Origin: Thiohalocapsa sp963704155
GTDB taxonomy: Bacteria > Pseudomonadota > Gammaproteobacteria > Chromatiales > Chromatiaceae
NCBI GenBank assembly: GCA_963704155.1
Contig: CAVPHF010000015.1
Coordinates: 20,204 to 84,203 of the forward strand
DNA: 64,000 nt
Direction: 5' to 3'
The position numbers were made by a program, and so were the translations under genes. The number at the start of each line of letters is the position of its first letter. The stretch's first letter is position 1. This document shows positions 46,205-54,596 of this stretch, piece by piece. The notes beneath the pieces were generated by a model. That model had not been told where the DNA came from, searched no databases, and saw only the letters and a program-made list of their open reading frames with translations.

Positions 46205-46280
46205 TGCATCCACCTGCGAGCAGCCGCAGCGACGCGGAACCTAGATACCCTTCCCCGACACTCGATACCCGACACTCGCG

Positions 46281-47057
46281 ATGCTTATCCACCCAACGGC
46301 CATCATCGAGGACGGCGCCGAACTGCATCCCAGTTGTTCTGTCGGCGCCTACTCCATCATCGAGTCCGGCGCCATCCTCGGTGAGGGCTGCGTGGTCGAG
46401 ACCTGCGCGCGCATCTTCAGCCACACACGGATGGGCCGCCACAACCGCGTCTGTCACGGCGTCACACTGGGTTCAGAGCCGCAGGATCTCGGCTATGTAC
46501 CCGACCAGGCCCGCCCGCTGACCATCGGCGATCACAACCAGTTCAAGGAAGGCGTCAATATAAGCCACGGCATCAAATACGAGACCGGCACACGCATCGG
46601 CAGCCACAATTATTTCATGACCTACAGCCACGTCGGTCATGACTGCACGGTGGGCGACCACAACATCTTCGCCAATACGGCGACCTTGGCAGGACATGTT
46701 GAACTCGAGCACCGCGTGTTCGTTTCGGGTCATGTGGCTATACACCAGTTCTGCCGCATCGGCGCCTACGCCATGCTCGGCGGCGTCAGCGGCATCCCGA
46801 AAGACATCCCGCCCTATGTCATTGCCAGCGGACAACGCGCGCACATTATCGGCCTGAACCTGGTGGGGCTTCGGCGAAACGGGTTCGACCAGACCCAGCG
46901 CAGCCGGATCAAGGCGGTATACAAGCTTTTGTTTCGTTCCGGACTTCGTCTGTCGGATGGCCTGACGCGCGCGGTAACCGAGCACCCTGGTGCCGAGACC
47001 GACGCCATCGTCAGCTTCATCAGCAGCTCGCGCCGCGGTGTCGCCGGTTTCGCCTGA
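46281..47057 (+). CDS. LpxA-like acyl-ACP--UDP-GlcNAc O-acyltransferase (divergent copy)
   Basis: 258 residues of left-handed parallel beta-helix hexapeptide repeats (IHPTAIIEDGAELHPSCSVG, IGDHNQFKEGVNISHG). SHVGHDCTVGDHN contains the position of the catalytic His, and GIPKDIPPYVIASGQRA followed by GLNLVGLRRNGF matches the LpxA C-terminal domain. LpxA starts lipid A synthesis. Normally it lies in lpxD-fabZ-lpxA-lpxB; here it stands alone, and EGVNISHG differs from the usual EFVTINRG. It may be a second, specialised acyltransferase. Confidence 0.85.
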   Translation: MLIHPTAIIEDGAELHPSCSVGAYSIIESGAILGEGCVVETCARIFSHTRMGRHNRVCHGVTLGSEPQDLGYVPDQARPLTIGDHNQFKEGVNISHGIKYETGTRIGSHNYFMTYSHVGHDCTVGDHNIFANTATLAGHVELEHRVFVSGHVAIHQFCRIGAYAMLGGVSGIPKDIPPYVIASGQRAHIIGLNLVGLRRNGFDQTQRSRIKAVYKLLFRSGLRLSDGLTRAVTEHPGAETDAIVSFISSSRRGVAGFA

Positions 47058-47161
47058 GACTGATCGTCATCGCGCGCTGCGCCAAGGGCCCATGCGCCGG
47101 TGCAGCGACCAATGCAATCGCCCATCGACCATCGAGTCAGGAACTCTTTTCAGAGGCATCC

Positions 47162-47551
47162 ATGCACACAGAAACCGACGAGCGCTACCGGATCGACATC
47201 AACGCGGTCAGCACCTTTCTGCCAGAGCAGTCGAATCCACAGGCGGGGTCCTATGTCTTCGCCTATACCATTACCATCAGTAACACGGGTTCGATACCGG
47301 CAAAGCTTCTTAATCGACGTTGGATTGTCACCGATGCCAACGGCAAGACCCAGGAGGTACGCGGTGCCGGCGTGGTCGGTGAGCAGCCGCATTTGGCGCC
47401 GGGTGAGTCCTTCAAGTACACCAGCGGCACACAGATAGAGACGCCGATTGGCAGCATGCACGGAAGCTACGGAATGCTCGCCGACGACGGTACTCAGTTC
47501 GACGCCGAGATTCTCCCGTTCTCACTCGGCGATCGCGCGCGCTTTCACTGA
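47162..47551 (+). CDS. apaG: ApaG protein
   Basis: 129 residues from ATG 47162 (AGAGG 5 bases upstream). YTITISNTGSIPAKLLNRRWIVTDANGK and VGEQPHLAPGESFKYTSG are diagnostic for this small fibronectin-like-fold protein. Role unclear; it is linked to apaH and Co2+/Mg2+ phenotypes. apaH follows after 27 bases. Confidence 0.95.
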   Translation: MHTETDERYRIDINAVSTFLPEQSNPQAGSYVFAYTITISNTGSIPAKLLNRRWIVTDANGKTQEVRGAGVVGEQPHLAPGESFKYTSGTQIETPIGSMHGSYGMLADDGTQFDAEILPFSLGDRARFH

Positions 47552-47578
47552 CTGTACTCGACCAGGGACCGATTGATC

Positions 47579-48412
47579 ATGGCAACCTATGCCGTCGGCG
47601 ACATCCAGGGCTGCTACAACGAACTGCGCCAGTTACTCGACCGCATCGGCTTCGATCCGGCGGCCGACAGCCTTTGGTCGGTCGGCGATCTAGTCAACCG
47701 CGGTCCCGACTCGCTGTCGGTACTGCGCTGGTTCAAGGCGCTCGGCGACCGCGCGGTGGTCGTCCTGGGCAACCACGATCTTCACCTGCTGGCGCTGGCC
47801 GCGGGCAACGAAAGGCATGCAAAGCAGAGCACCCTGGATGAGGTCCTGAGCGCACCGGACCGCGAGGACCTACTCGACTGGCTGCGGCATCGCCCTGTGA
47901 TGCATGTGGACGAGACGAAGCGCTTCGCCATGGTCCACGCCGGCCTGCCCCCGCAGTGGGACCTCGCGCAAGCACGCGCATGCGCGGCGGAGTTGGAGGC
48001 GGCGCTGCGAGGTCCAGGCCACCAGGAATTCCTGCACCTGATCTATGGCAACCAGCCAGATCTGTGGTCGCCCGACCTCGCCGGGACCGATCGGCTGCGC
48101 TTCATCACCAACTGCTTCACGCGGCTGCGTTACTGCGACGCACAAGGCCGCCTTTTGCTAGGCGAGAAGGCCGCGCCGGATCAGCAAAGCGACGGGCCCA
48201 TCCCCTGGTTCAAGGTGCCGGGTCGAGCCACCCGCGAGGACCGCATCGTGGCTGGACATTGGTCGACGCTCGGTTACCTCGCCGAGCACAACGTCTGGAC
48301 ATTGGACACGGGGTGTCTCTGGGGCGGCAGCTTGACCGCGGTGCGCATCCGCAAGAAGAAGCCGATCAAGGTGTTCGATCTCGACTGCGCCGGCTATCTG
48401 GAGCCTGGTTGA
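47579..48412 (+). CDS. apaH: Symmetrical bis(5'-nucleosyl)-tetraphosphatase
   Basis: 277 residues from ATG 47579; an in-frame TTG at 47573 is an alternative. Metallophosphatase motifs GDIQGCYNEL, GDLVNRGPDSL, GNHDLHLLALA and HAGLPPQWD are intact. It splits Ap4A to two ADP, and also decaps Np4-RNA in bacteria. Cotranscribed with apaG. Confidence 0.96.
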   Translation: MATYAVGDIQGCYNELRQLLDRIGFDPAADSLWSVGDLVNRGPDSLSVLRWFKALGDRAVVVLGNHDLHLLALAAGNERHAKQSTLDEVLSAPDREDLLDWLRHRPVMHVDETKRFAMVHAGLPPQWDLAQARACAAELEAALRGPGHQEFLHLIYGNQPDLWSPDLAGTDRLRFITNCFTRLRYCDAQGRLLLGEKAAPDQQSDGPIPWFKVPGRATREDRIVAGHWSTLGYLAEHNVWTLDTGCLWGGSLTAVRIRKKKPIKVFDLDCAGYLEPG

Positions 48413-48488
48413 GTCGACTCTCAAGATTCTCCATTTGCGGATGATCAAAGACCGATCATCCCTCGGCAACCTGTAGGAGCGAGACGCC

Positions 48489-48833
48489 ATGCCCTTGACC
48501 CGCATCCACTATCGTGTCGTCGGACAAGATGACTACATGCTGATTATTGACGTCCATGCCGACGGCGGCTTCGTCATCGATTACGGAGACTACAGCAGCC
48601 ACAAGCCCACGCGAGGGATGGTCGACGACGCGCAGCGCTCGCGGATTGTCTCCGCGCTCGCCGCCCTGGGCGATTCCAGAGAGCATCCGGCACCGGAAGG
48701 CGCAACCGGCTTCATGGCGGAACTGACCGTCGGCGACGGTCCCACGGTGCGCCATTATCGTTTCTGGGAAGGTGCGCTCGACGACGAGCCCGACCTGAAG
48801 GCATTGGTGCGCGAACTGGAAGTGCTTGGATGA
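48489..48833 (+). CDS. Small unknown protein
   Basis: 114 residues from an ATG with TAGGAG 9 bases upstream. Soluble and acidic, with HYRVVGQDDYMLIIDVHADGGFVIDYGDY near the start and an acidic end (DDEPDLKALVRELEVLG). No cysteines, signal peptide or membrane segment. No family recognised. Its stop overlaps the bioA start by 4 bases (ATGA), so the two are probably cotranslated. Confidence 0.75.
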   Translation: MPLTRIHYRVVGQDDYMLIIDVHADGGFVIDYGDYSSHKPTRGMVDDAQRSRIVSALAALGDSREHPAPEGATGFMAELTVGDGPTVRHYRFWEGALDDEPDLKALVRELEVLG

Positions 48834-50158
48834 GGAGCCCGCCGCTCGGCCGCGATCGGCCGGGCATGGACGTCGATCGCATGCTGGCGCTGGATACCGC
48901 CCACGCCTGGCACCCCTACAGCTCCACCATCGACCGTGATCCAGTCTATCCGGTGCGTTCAGCCCACGGCTGCGAGATCGAACTGCTCGACGGCCGCCGC
49001 CTGATCGACGGCATGTCGTCCTGGTGGTGCGCTATCCACGGCTACAATCATCCGGTGCTGAACGCCGCCGCCGTCGAGCAACTCGGGCAGATGGCGCACA
49101 TCATGTTCGGCGGACTGACCCACGCCCCCGCGGTGGAACTGATCGACCGGCTGGTGCATCTGACGCCTGAGCCCTTGCAGCACGTCTTCCTGTGCGATTC
49201 AGGCTCGGTATCGGTGGAAGTCGCGATGAAGATGGCCTTGCAGTACCAGCAGGCCACCGATCGGCCGCGGCGCGTACGCTTTCTGACCGTGCGCTCCGGT
49301 TATCACGGCGACACCTTCGATGCCATGTCCGTCTGTGACCCCATCACCGGCATGCACCACCTGTTCGGCCGCGTACTGCCCAGACAGCTGTTCGCACCGG
49401 CCCCAACGCCGGGCTTCGGCGAGCCCTGCGCCGATGCCGATATCGCGGACTTCGCGGCGCTGATCGAGCAGCATGCCGATGAGCTCGCGGCGGTGATTCT
49501 GGAGCCCATCGTGCAGGGCGCCGGCGGCATGCGCTTCTATTCCGCCGACTATCTGGCGCGCGTGCGCGCCCTTTGCGATCGCTTCGACGTGCTCTTGATC
49601 ACCGACGAGATCGCGACCGGCTTCGGCCGCAGTGGGCGGCTGTTCGCTTGCGAGCATGCCGGCATCGACCCGGACATCATGACGCTCGGTAAGGCGTTGA
49701 CCGGCGGCTATTTGACCGCCGCCGCCACGCTGGCCACCAAGCATGTGGCCGAGACCATCTCGCGCGGCCAGCCAGGGGCCTTCATGCATGGTCCAACCTT
49801 CATGGGCAATCCGCTCGCCTGCGCCATTGCCAACGCCAGCATCGACCTGCTGCTGGCGCAGGACTGGTCAGGCAACATCGCCAGAATCGAGGCCGCCCTC
49901 GACAGCGGCCTAGCGGCTTGCCGTGAAATGCCCGGCGTGAAAGAGGTGCGTGTGCTGGGCGCGATCGGCGTCGTCGAGATGACGGGACAGGTGCCGATGC
50001 GTGAGGTGCAGCGCCAATTCGTCGAACGAGGCGTTTGGGTGCGACCCTTTGGGCGGCTGATCTATCTCATGCCGCCCTATGTGATCAGCGACGAGCAATT
50101 ACTGCGGCTTTGCACGGCGACATGCCAGGTCGTCGCAGACCTGGACACCGGCGCCTAG
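48830..50158 (+). CDS. bioA: Adenosylmethionine--8-amino-7-oxononanoate transaminase
   Basis: 442 residues from ATG 48830; an ATG 12 codons later is also possible. HAWHPYSS, DGMSSWWCAIHGYNHPVLN, ITDEIATGFGRSG and the PLP-lysine motif TLGKALTGGYL are characteristic of BioA. It makes 7,8-diaminononanoate in biotin synthesis, using SAM as amino donor. No other bio gene is nearby. Ends convergently with cysC. Confidence 0.95.
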   Translation: MRSPPLGRDRPGMDVDRMLALDTAHAWHPYSSTIDRDPVYPVRSAHGCEIELLDGRRLIDGMSSWWCAIHGYNHPVLNAAAVEQLGQMAHIMFGGLTHAPAVELIDRLVHLTPEPLQHVFLCDSGSVSVEVAMKMALQYQQATDRPRRVRFLTVRSGYHGDTFDAMSVCDPITGMHHLFGRVLPRQLFAPAPTPGFGEPCADADIADFAALIEQHADELAAVILEPIVQGAGGMRFYSADYLARVRALCDRFDVLLITDEIATGFGRSGRLFACEHAGIDPDIMTLGKALTGGYLTAAATLATKHVAETISRGQPGAFMHGPTFMGNPLACAIANASIDLLLAQDWSGNIARIEAALDSGLAACREMPGVKEVRVLGAIGVVEMTGQVPMREVQRQFVERGVWVRPFGRLIYLMPPYVISDEQLLRLCTATCQVVADLDTGA

Positions 50159-50169
50159 TCTCGCGCGCC

Positions 50170-50239
50170 GAGGTCGTGCTGCGCGCCAACCGGCGACGCC
50201 GCGGACGGCGACGCGGCCCCGTCCGCCGAGCGCGACCTC
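50170..50239. repeat. Nested inverted repeats between convergent bioA and cysC
   Basis: An outer stem GAGGTCG (50170-50176)/CGACCTC (50233-50239) encloses an inner stem GCGGACGG (50201-50208)/CCGTCCGC (50219-50226). No T run follows on either side, so it is at best a weak bidirectional transcription end. Confidence 0.4.
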
Positions 50240-50257
50240 ATAAGCCGCGATTCGAGA

Positions 50258-50926
50258 TCAATCCCGGTTCAGCGGGGGCACGATCGCGGAGGCGACCAGA
50301 TGGTCGATGACCTCGTGCGCCAGCGCGTCCGGTGAACGCTCGCCGGCGAGCAACGTCAGTTCCGGCGAAACCGGCGCCTCGTACGGATCATCTATGCCGG
50401 TGAAGTGCTTGATCTCGCCTGCGCGCGCCTTTTTGTAGAGGCCCTTCGGGTCGCGCTGCTCGCAGATCTCCAGCGGCGTGTCGACGAAGACCTCGATGAA
50501 CTCACCAGGCTTCATCGTGGCGCGGACACGATCACGGTCGACACGGTAGGGGCTGATAAAGGCGGTCAGCGCGATCAGGCCCGCCTGACAGTAGAGTTCC
50601 GCAACGGCACCGATGCGACGGATATTCTCCTCGCGGTCGATGGCGCTGAAACCGAGACCGAAGCGCTGTGCATATTCCTCGCCATGGGTGTCGCGCAGCA
50701 TACCCGGGCCGGCATTGAGACCGTGTCGGACATTGTCGCCATCCAGCACTGCGCTGTGTAGCCCGTAGCCGGCCAGCAGGTGATCCAGCGTATTGGCGAC
50801 CGTGCTCTTGCCGGAACCGCTCAAGCCGGTAAACCAGATGACACAGCCCTTATGTCCGTGCAGACGCTCACGCGCCTCGCGAGACACCTGGTGCTCATGC
50901 CAGGTCACGTTGGTATCAGTCGCCAT
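50258..50926 (-). CDS. cysC: Adenylylsulfate (APS) kinase
   Basis: 222 residues. P-loop GLSGSGKST near residue 34, then LDGDNVRHGLN, FISPYRVDRD and FVDTPLEICEQRDPKGLYKKARAGEI, all APS kinase signatures. It phosphorylates adenylylsulfate to PAPS for assimilation or sulfation. The sulfurylase genes cysDN are not adjacent, and a purple sulfur bacterium could use PAPS mainly for sulfated products. Confidence 0.95.
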   Translation of the reverse strand: MATDTNVTWHEHQVSREARERLHGHKGCVIWFTGLSGSGKSTVANTLDHLLAGYGLHSAVLDGDNVRHGLNAGPGMLRDTHGEEYAQRFGLGFSAIDREENIRRIGAVAELYCQAGLIALTAFISPYRVDRDRVRATMKPGEFIEVFVDTPLEICEQRDPKGLYKKARAGEIKHFTGIDDPYEAPVSPELTLLAGERSPDALAHEVIDHLVASAIVPPLNRD

Positions 50927-51233
50927 GGAACCTTCTCAGTATAGAGTTAGCGCGGCGGACAGCCGCAGTGTGCAAGACAAGGATGAGATTCGGCAACGGA
51001 CCGAATACTACCCAGGATAACAAGCGGCGAATACTAACGGGCGCTGACGAAGCGTTCAACAGCGAGTGGGTGAAGAGTTCGCCCTGCTACGTCATACAAA
51101 GAATGCTTTCCGGCGGGAATCTCATGGGCTGGCGCAGGGCTAAGAGAACGCCCTGTTGGACGCCGGCAGCGGACGAGCCGCCGGCATCCATAGCCCGAGC
51201 AGCGTCATGACTGAGGCTGCGCGACGCGTCTAA
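50927..51233. other. Intergenic region upstream of cysC
   Basis: 307 bases with no gene or RNA I can support. On the minus strand a TATACT -10-like element sits close to the cysC start, without a good -35 box. Confidence 0.4.
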
Positions 51234-51608
51234 TCAGTCGCACTGATTGAGATCAGGTCGGTTCTTGTCACAGAAGTTGGTTCCGGCCGGGTCCGCGTTA
51301 CCTTCCGCGTCGAAACCGCCCGTCAAGGTCTCGCCATTGTACTTGGCGGTGATGACCTTGTACTTGGTGATGTCGAGACGCGAGTTGTCGCAGGATTTCA
51401 GCGCAGCCGCGGCACAGGCTTCCGCCGAATCAGCCGGCTTTGTCCTGTCGCATTCGGCCTCTCCGTCACACTTCTTGAAGGACTCCGCTTCCTGCCCCTG
51501 GCATGCGGTGCGCACGTAATTCACGACGCAGCCGCTGTCATCGGCAACGTTGAGCCCGGAAAAACCCAGAGCGGCGAAGAGTCCAAGGGTACTGATAAGT
51601 GCTTTCAT
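51234..51608 (-). CDS. Small Cys-rich exported protein of unknown function
   Basis: 124 residues from ATG 51608 (GAGAGGA 6 bases upstream). A signal peptide (MKALISTLGLFAALGFSGLNVA) is followed by a mature part with eight cysteines, enough for four disulfides: GCVVNY, TACQ, KKCDGEAECD, EACAAA, SCDN, FCDK and QCD at the end. The middle is rich in Lys/Asp. No family recognised. The pattern suggests a stable periplasmic or secreted protein that depends on the disulfide machinery. Confidence 0.78.
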   Translation of the reverse strand: MKALISTLGLFAALGFSGLNVADDSGCVVNYVRTACQGQEAESFKKCDGEAECDRTKPADSAEACAAAALKSCDNSRLDITKYKVITAKYNGETLTGGFDAEGNADPAGTNFCDKNRPDLNQCD

Positions 51609-51949
51609 GTCTAATCCTCTCGTGGTGTCATATTTGAATCGTGTAATAGGCAAGCTGAGCGCATCGATCGGGCCCCTAGCTTCCAACGAATAGCTGTCGG
51701 CCGGGAGCTCCCTGCCAGCTCCTTCCGAATCGGCCAAGACGCGGAAAGCGAAGCATCAGCTTGGCGCGGAGTCCTCTGCCGAGGCAACGCGCGCACCGAA
51801 GATACTCCGTTGAGAGGGTTAACTCCAACGGATACTGTAAACCCGAGCGCAAGAAGCCCCCCGACCGAGCGTCGCATATCTGCAGGCGCGCGCCCTGCGA
51901 TCACGGCGACGCCGTTTCAGTGCCAGCGCCCTATCTGGCAGAAATCGCC
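51609..51949. other. Intergenic region between ppk2 and the Cys-rich gene
   Basis: 341 bases without a supportable gene. It lies downstream of ppk2 and upstream of the Cys-rich gene, both on the minus strand. I see no clear terminator hairpin with a T run. Confidence 0.4.
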
Positions 51950-53008
51950 TTAATCTTCGACACCGGTCTCGTCCTGCACCGCGCGGACGATGCGCCGGTC
52001 GATATGCAACAACTCGTCGCGCCGATCCGGATAGTCGATCTCGCTCAACAGGAAGCGGATCGCGTTGATCCTTGCACGCTTTTTGTCATCGGACTTGATG
52101 ATGGTCCAGGGGCTATCCGCGGTGGACGTGAAGAAGAACATGTCTTCCTTCGCGCGGGTGTATTCGTCCCACTTGTCTTGGGACTCCTGATCGACCGGGC
52201 TGAGCTTCCACTGCCGCAGCGGATCATCGACGCGCTTGCCGAAGCGTTTCGCCTGCACGTCTTTGCTGACCGAGTAGTAAAACTTGAACAGCCGGATGCC
52301 GGACCGGGTCAGCATCCGCTCGAGTTCAGGCACAGCGCGCAGGAATTCCTTCACCTCGGCACCGTTGCAGAAACCCATGACCCGTTCGACCATCGCTCGG
52401 TTGTACCAGCTGCGGTCGAAGAAGACGATCTCCCCGCCGCTCGGCAGGTTCGCGACGTAGCGCTGGAAGTACCACTGGGTCCGCTCCCGGTCGCCAGGCT
52501 TGTCCAATGCAACGACTCGCGCACCGCGCGGATTCATATGTTCGAGGAAACGCTTGATCGTGCCGCCCTTGCCGGCCGCGTCACGCCCCTCGTTGATGAC
52601 CAGAATGCGCAGCCCCTGCTCCTTGACCCAACTCTGCATTTTCAGCAGTTCCGCATGCAGCGGCATCATCAGGTCGAGATAATCAGCGCCGCTGAGCTTA
52701 CCGATTTGCCCGGTTAGATCGTTTGCCAGACCCTTGCGTTTCGACTGTTTCTTGGCCTGTTTGAGTTTGTACTCCTCGGCGTCATGCCCGCTAGCGCTGA
52801 CGACAGCAGGCGCCTCGGCGGTCTTCTTCGTGCGGCCTTTGCCGCTGCGCTTCTGCTTGTCGTCGACCCCAAGGTCGTCGAGAGCCTCGACAGACAGCGC
52901 CTCTTCTTCCACCAGGCCAGACTCATCGTTGTCGAGGTCCTGGTCGTCGTCGGCCAGCGCGTCGAGGCCCGTGTCCAGATCGCGATTGTATGCGTCGGTC
53001 ATGCTCAT
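51950..53008 (-). CDS. ppk2: Polyphosphate kinase 2
   Basis: 352 residues from ATG 53008, with GGAG 6 bases upstream; the frame extends 18 codons further without a better start. The first 80 residues are acidic then Lys-rich and low in complexity. The PPK2 domain follows with Walker A EGRDAAGKGGTIKRF, lid region RERTQWYFQRYV and Walker B FFDRSWYNRAMVERVMGF. PPK2 uses polyphosphate to phosphorylate nucleotides, mainly making GTP or ATP from the diphosphates. A strong PhoB-box array lies 120 bases upstream, suggesting induction by phosphate limitation. Confidence 0.95.
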   Translation of the reverse strand: MSMTDAYNRDLDTGLDALADDDQDLDNDESGLVEEEALSVEALDDLGVDDKQKRSGKGRTKKTAEAPAVVSASGHDAEEYKLKQAKKQSKRKGLANDLTGQIGKLSGADYLDLMMPLHAELLKMQSWVKEQGLRILVINEGRDAAGKGGTIKRFLEHMNPRGARVVALDKPGDRERTQWYFQRYVANLPSGGEIVFFDRSWYNRAMVERVMGFCNGAEVKEFLRAVPELERMLTRSGIRLFKFYYSVSKDVQAKRFGKRVDDPLRQWKLSPVDQESQDKWDEYTRAKEDMFFFTSTADSPWTIIKSDDKKRARINAIRFLLSEIDYPDRRDELLHIDRRIVRAVQDETGVED

Positions 53009-53355
53009 GGCGGTCTCCATCGGTTGCGGTGTCGATCCGACCGGCGGCGAAATGCGGTGCATCAGCCGAATCGAGAGGTGTCGACCCCTTCAGAGGTTGG
53101 TTTCGGGGATCGCGCGAGAGGGACGCCTATGACAGTTCTGTTACGTCCTCGTGACGCAATAATGACAAAAAGATGACAAAGGGCAAGCAAAAGTCGACGA
53201 CGGGCAGAAAAACGCACCGCGGAAAGAGTTTTTTGGGATTCAGTCGGCCGCGTGCGAGATGCATCGAGGCCCAGCGCAGTACCCGCAGCGCCGAGATCGG
53301 GGCGCCGATTGGACCATAGGCCCCACACCGACCTTGAGCTTCGAGGGTCGTGGCT
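53009..53355. other. ppk2 upstream region
   Basis: 347 bases between ppk2 and the truncated stress-protein gene. It contains the PhoB-box array listed separately. An open minus-strand frame here (53062-53328) has no ribosome site or family features and I do not call it. Confidence 0.5.
53129..53179 (-). promoter_or_regulatory. Five-unit PhoB box array upstream of ppk2
   Basis: On the minus strand, five heptamers are each offset by exactly 11 bases: TTGTCAT, TTGTCAT, GCGTCAC, ACGTAAC and CTGTCAT, beginning at 53179, 53168, 53157, 53146 and 53135. The Pho box consensus is two CTGTCAT repeats separated by 4 bases, so this matches the register and orientation toward ppk2. I do not see a clear -10 box. 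Confidence 0.72.
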
Positions 53356-53643
53356 CTACCGGTGTACGATGGTGACCGGGGAGGCCGCCTGGGAGAGCAC
53401 ACGCTGACTGACGCTGCCGACCAGCAACCGCGAGACCGGTGACAGTCCGCGACTGCCGATCACGATCATCGGCCGTGCCTCGCCGGCGGCATGCGCCAGA
53501 ATGCTGGCCGCCGGTTCGCCGTCGAGCACCTTCTCCTCGACTGTCACCAGCGATGCGTCGATGACGGATCGAGCGCGAGTAAAGACCCGCTCTGCCCGCG
53601 CGTCGCGGACCTCGGCGAATACCTCTGGCGCATAGACGTTCAA
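53356..53643 (-). pseudogene. Universal stress protein, N-terminally truncated
   Basis: The frame keeps the second half of a UspA-family protein: VIGSRGLSPVSRLLVGSVSQRVLSQAASPVTIVHR, with the G-2x-G-9x-G-S nucleotide loop. The family's first 50-60 residues (the VAVDGS start) are missing. Only a TTG at 53643 could start it. The frame stays open about 33 codons upstream, to a TAA near 53740, with no ATG, GTG or TTG and no family sequence. It is probably a decayed gene, possibly still making a short fragment. Confidence 0.65.
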
Positions 53644-53816
53644 TTGCTCCGCTGCCCGGGTCTCGGCGGATTCAATGGCGGCCCTAAATTTCGCTTTAAG
53701 TTCGCTGCCGCACTGAAGACAGGGTCCATTTAGTTATAGATTGCACAGAACCGGGCAGAGCCATGGTGATCCGACGCGAAGGCCAAGGCCTGTCATCAAC
53801 CACTGGAGCATTCTTC

Positions 53817-54035
53817 ATGCATTTCGACCTTAGCAAGCACAACGTCGGCAATATCGACCGCCTGATCCGCGCGGTTGTGGGTGGCATCCTGATAGTCGGT
53901 GCCTTTATCGGCAGTAGCTGGGTAGCTGGGCTGATTGGCGCGGTGCTGGCTGGCACCGCCTACTTCCGCTTCTGCCCGGTCTACGCGCTCTTCGATTTCA
54001 GCTCCAACAAGGACGTGGCGCCCGTGACCAAATAG
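53817..54035 (+). CDS. DUF2892 (YgaP-like) membrane protein
   Basis: 72 residues from ATG 53817, with GGAG 9 bases upstream. NVGNIDRLIRAVVGGILIVGAF is the DUF2892 signature; two transmembrane helices follow, and FRFCPVYALFDF contains the family Cys. Role unknown; the domain often accompanies rhodanese proteins, but none is here. Confidence 0.85.
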   Translation: MHFDLSKHNVGNIDRLIRAVVGGILIVGAFIGSSWVAGLIGAVLAGTAYFRFCPVYALFDFSSNKDVAPVTK

Positions 54036-54085
54036 CTAAACCGATCGGCGAGCGAGCCGACAACCGAACTGATCATCAGGCCTGG

Positions 54086-54112
54086 TTGGGGCCTGCTGGG
54101 GAGCAGGCCCAA
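54086..54112 (+). terminator. Strong hairpin after the DUF2892 gene (no T run)
   Basis: GGGCCTGCT and AGCAGGCCC pair around a short G-rich loop, extended by TTG/CAA with one bulge. The sequence that follows is GCGGAAAACC, so this is a hairpin that may end or protect the transcript rather than a classical intrinsic terminator. Confidence 0.4.
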
Positions 54113-54173
54113 GCGGAAAACCGCCGACGCCTCGACTAAAAGGGCAGCGTTCACACTCTCAGGAGTTCATTCC

Positions 54174-54308
54174 ATGACCAAAGAACGACAAAGCAACAAA
54201 GAAGCCAAAAAGAAGCCCGGTCTCACGCTGAAAGAAAAAAGGAATGCCAAGAAAAACAAGCACGAAGCCAAGACCTTACTGGGAAACGTCAAAGGCGGCG
54301 CGGTCTGA
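54174..54308 (+). CDS. 44-residue Lys-rich small protein
   Basis: A short gene with AGGAG 8 bases before its ATG. The product is highly basic: MTKERQSNKEAKKKPGLTLK, then more Lys/Asn/Ala and a Gly/Val end. Similar tiny Lys-rich proteins occur widely in proteobacteria without known function; nucleic acid or ribosome binding is a guess. It follows the DUF2892 gene by 138 bases. Confidence 0.65.
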   Translation: MTKERQSNKEAKKKPGLTLKEKRNAKKNKHEAKTLLGNVKGGAV

Positions 54309-54596
54309 TTGATTGACAAGACTGGCGGCGACACCCCAACAATCGACGTCACCGGTTTCGGGAGCTCCGCAAAACCCGCATAGCTTCACGGGGCTGACCA
54401 CAAGCTCGCGTCCGGCGGCTTTTCGCGTGCCGATGATCTTCAAGGGCAAGCAAGGCCTTATCGCGCTGGACCAAATCCGGCCTCTTTGCTCCGCGTGGCA
54501 AGTTTAAGCGCGGTGGGCTTCGGATCATCCGTTACTGGTCACCGTCGTGCTGGCCAGAGTGCATAGCCGGGGCGGCCTCGCGCGGCGCCCACGCCG

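Noticed and set aside
53062..53328. A minus-strand frame of 88 codons covering the PhoB array
   Set aside because: Composition is random-looking, there is no ribosome site, and the array explains the conserved-looking sequence.
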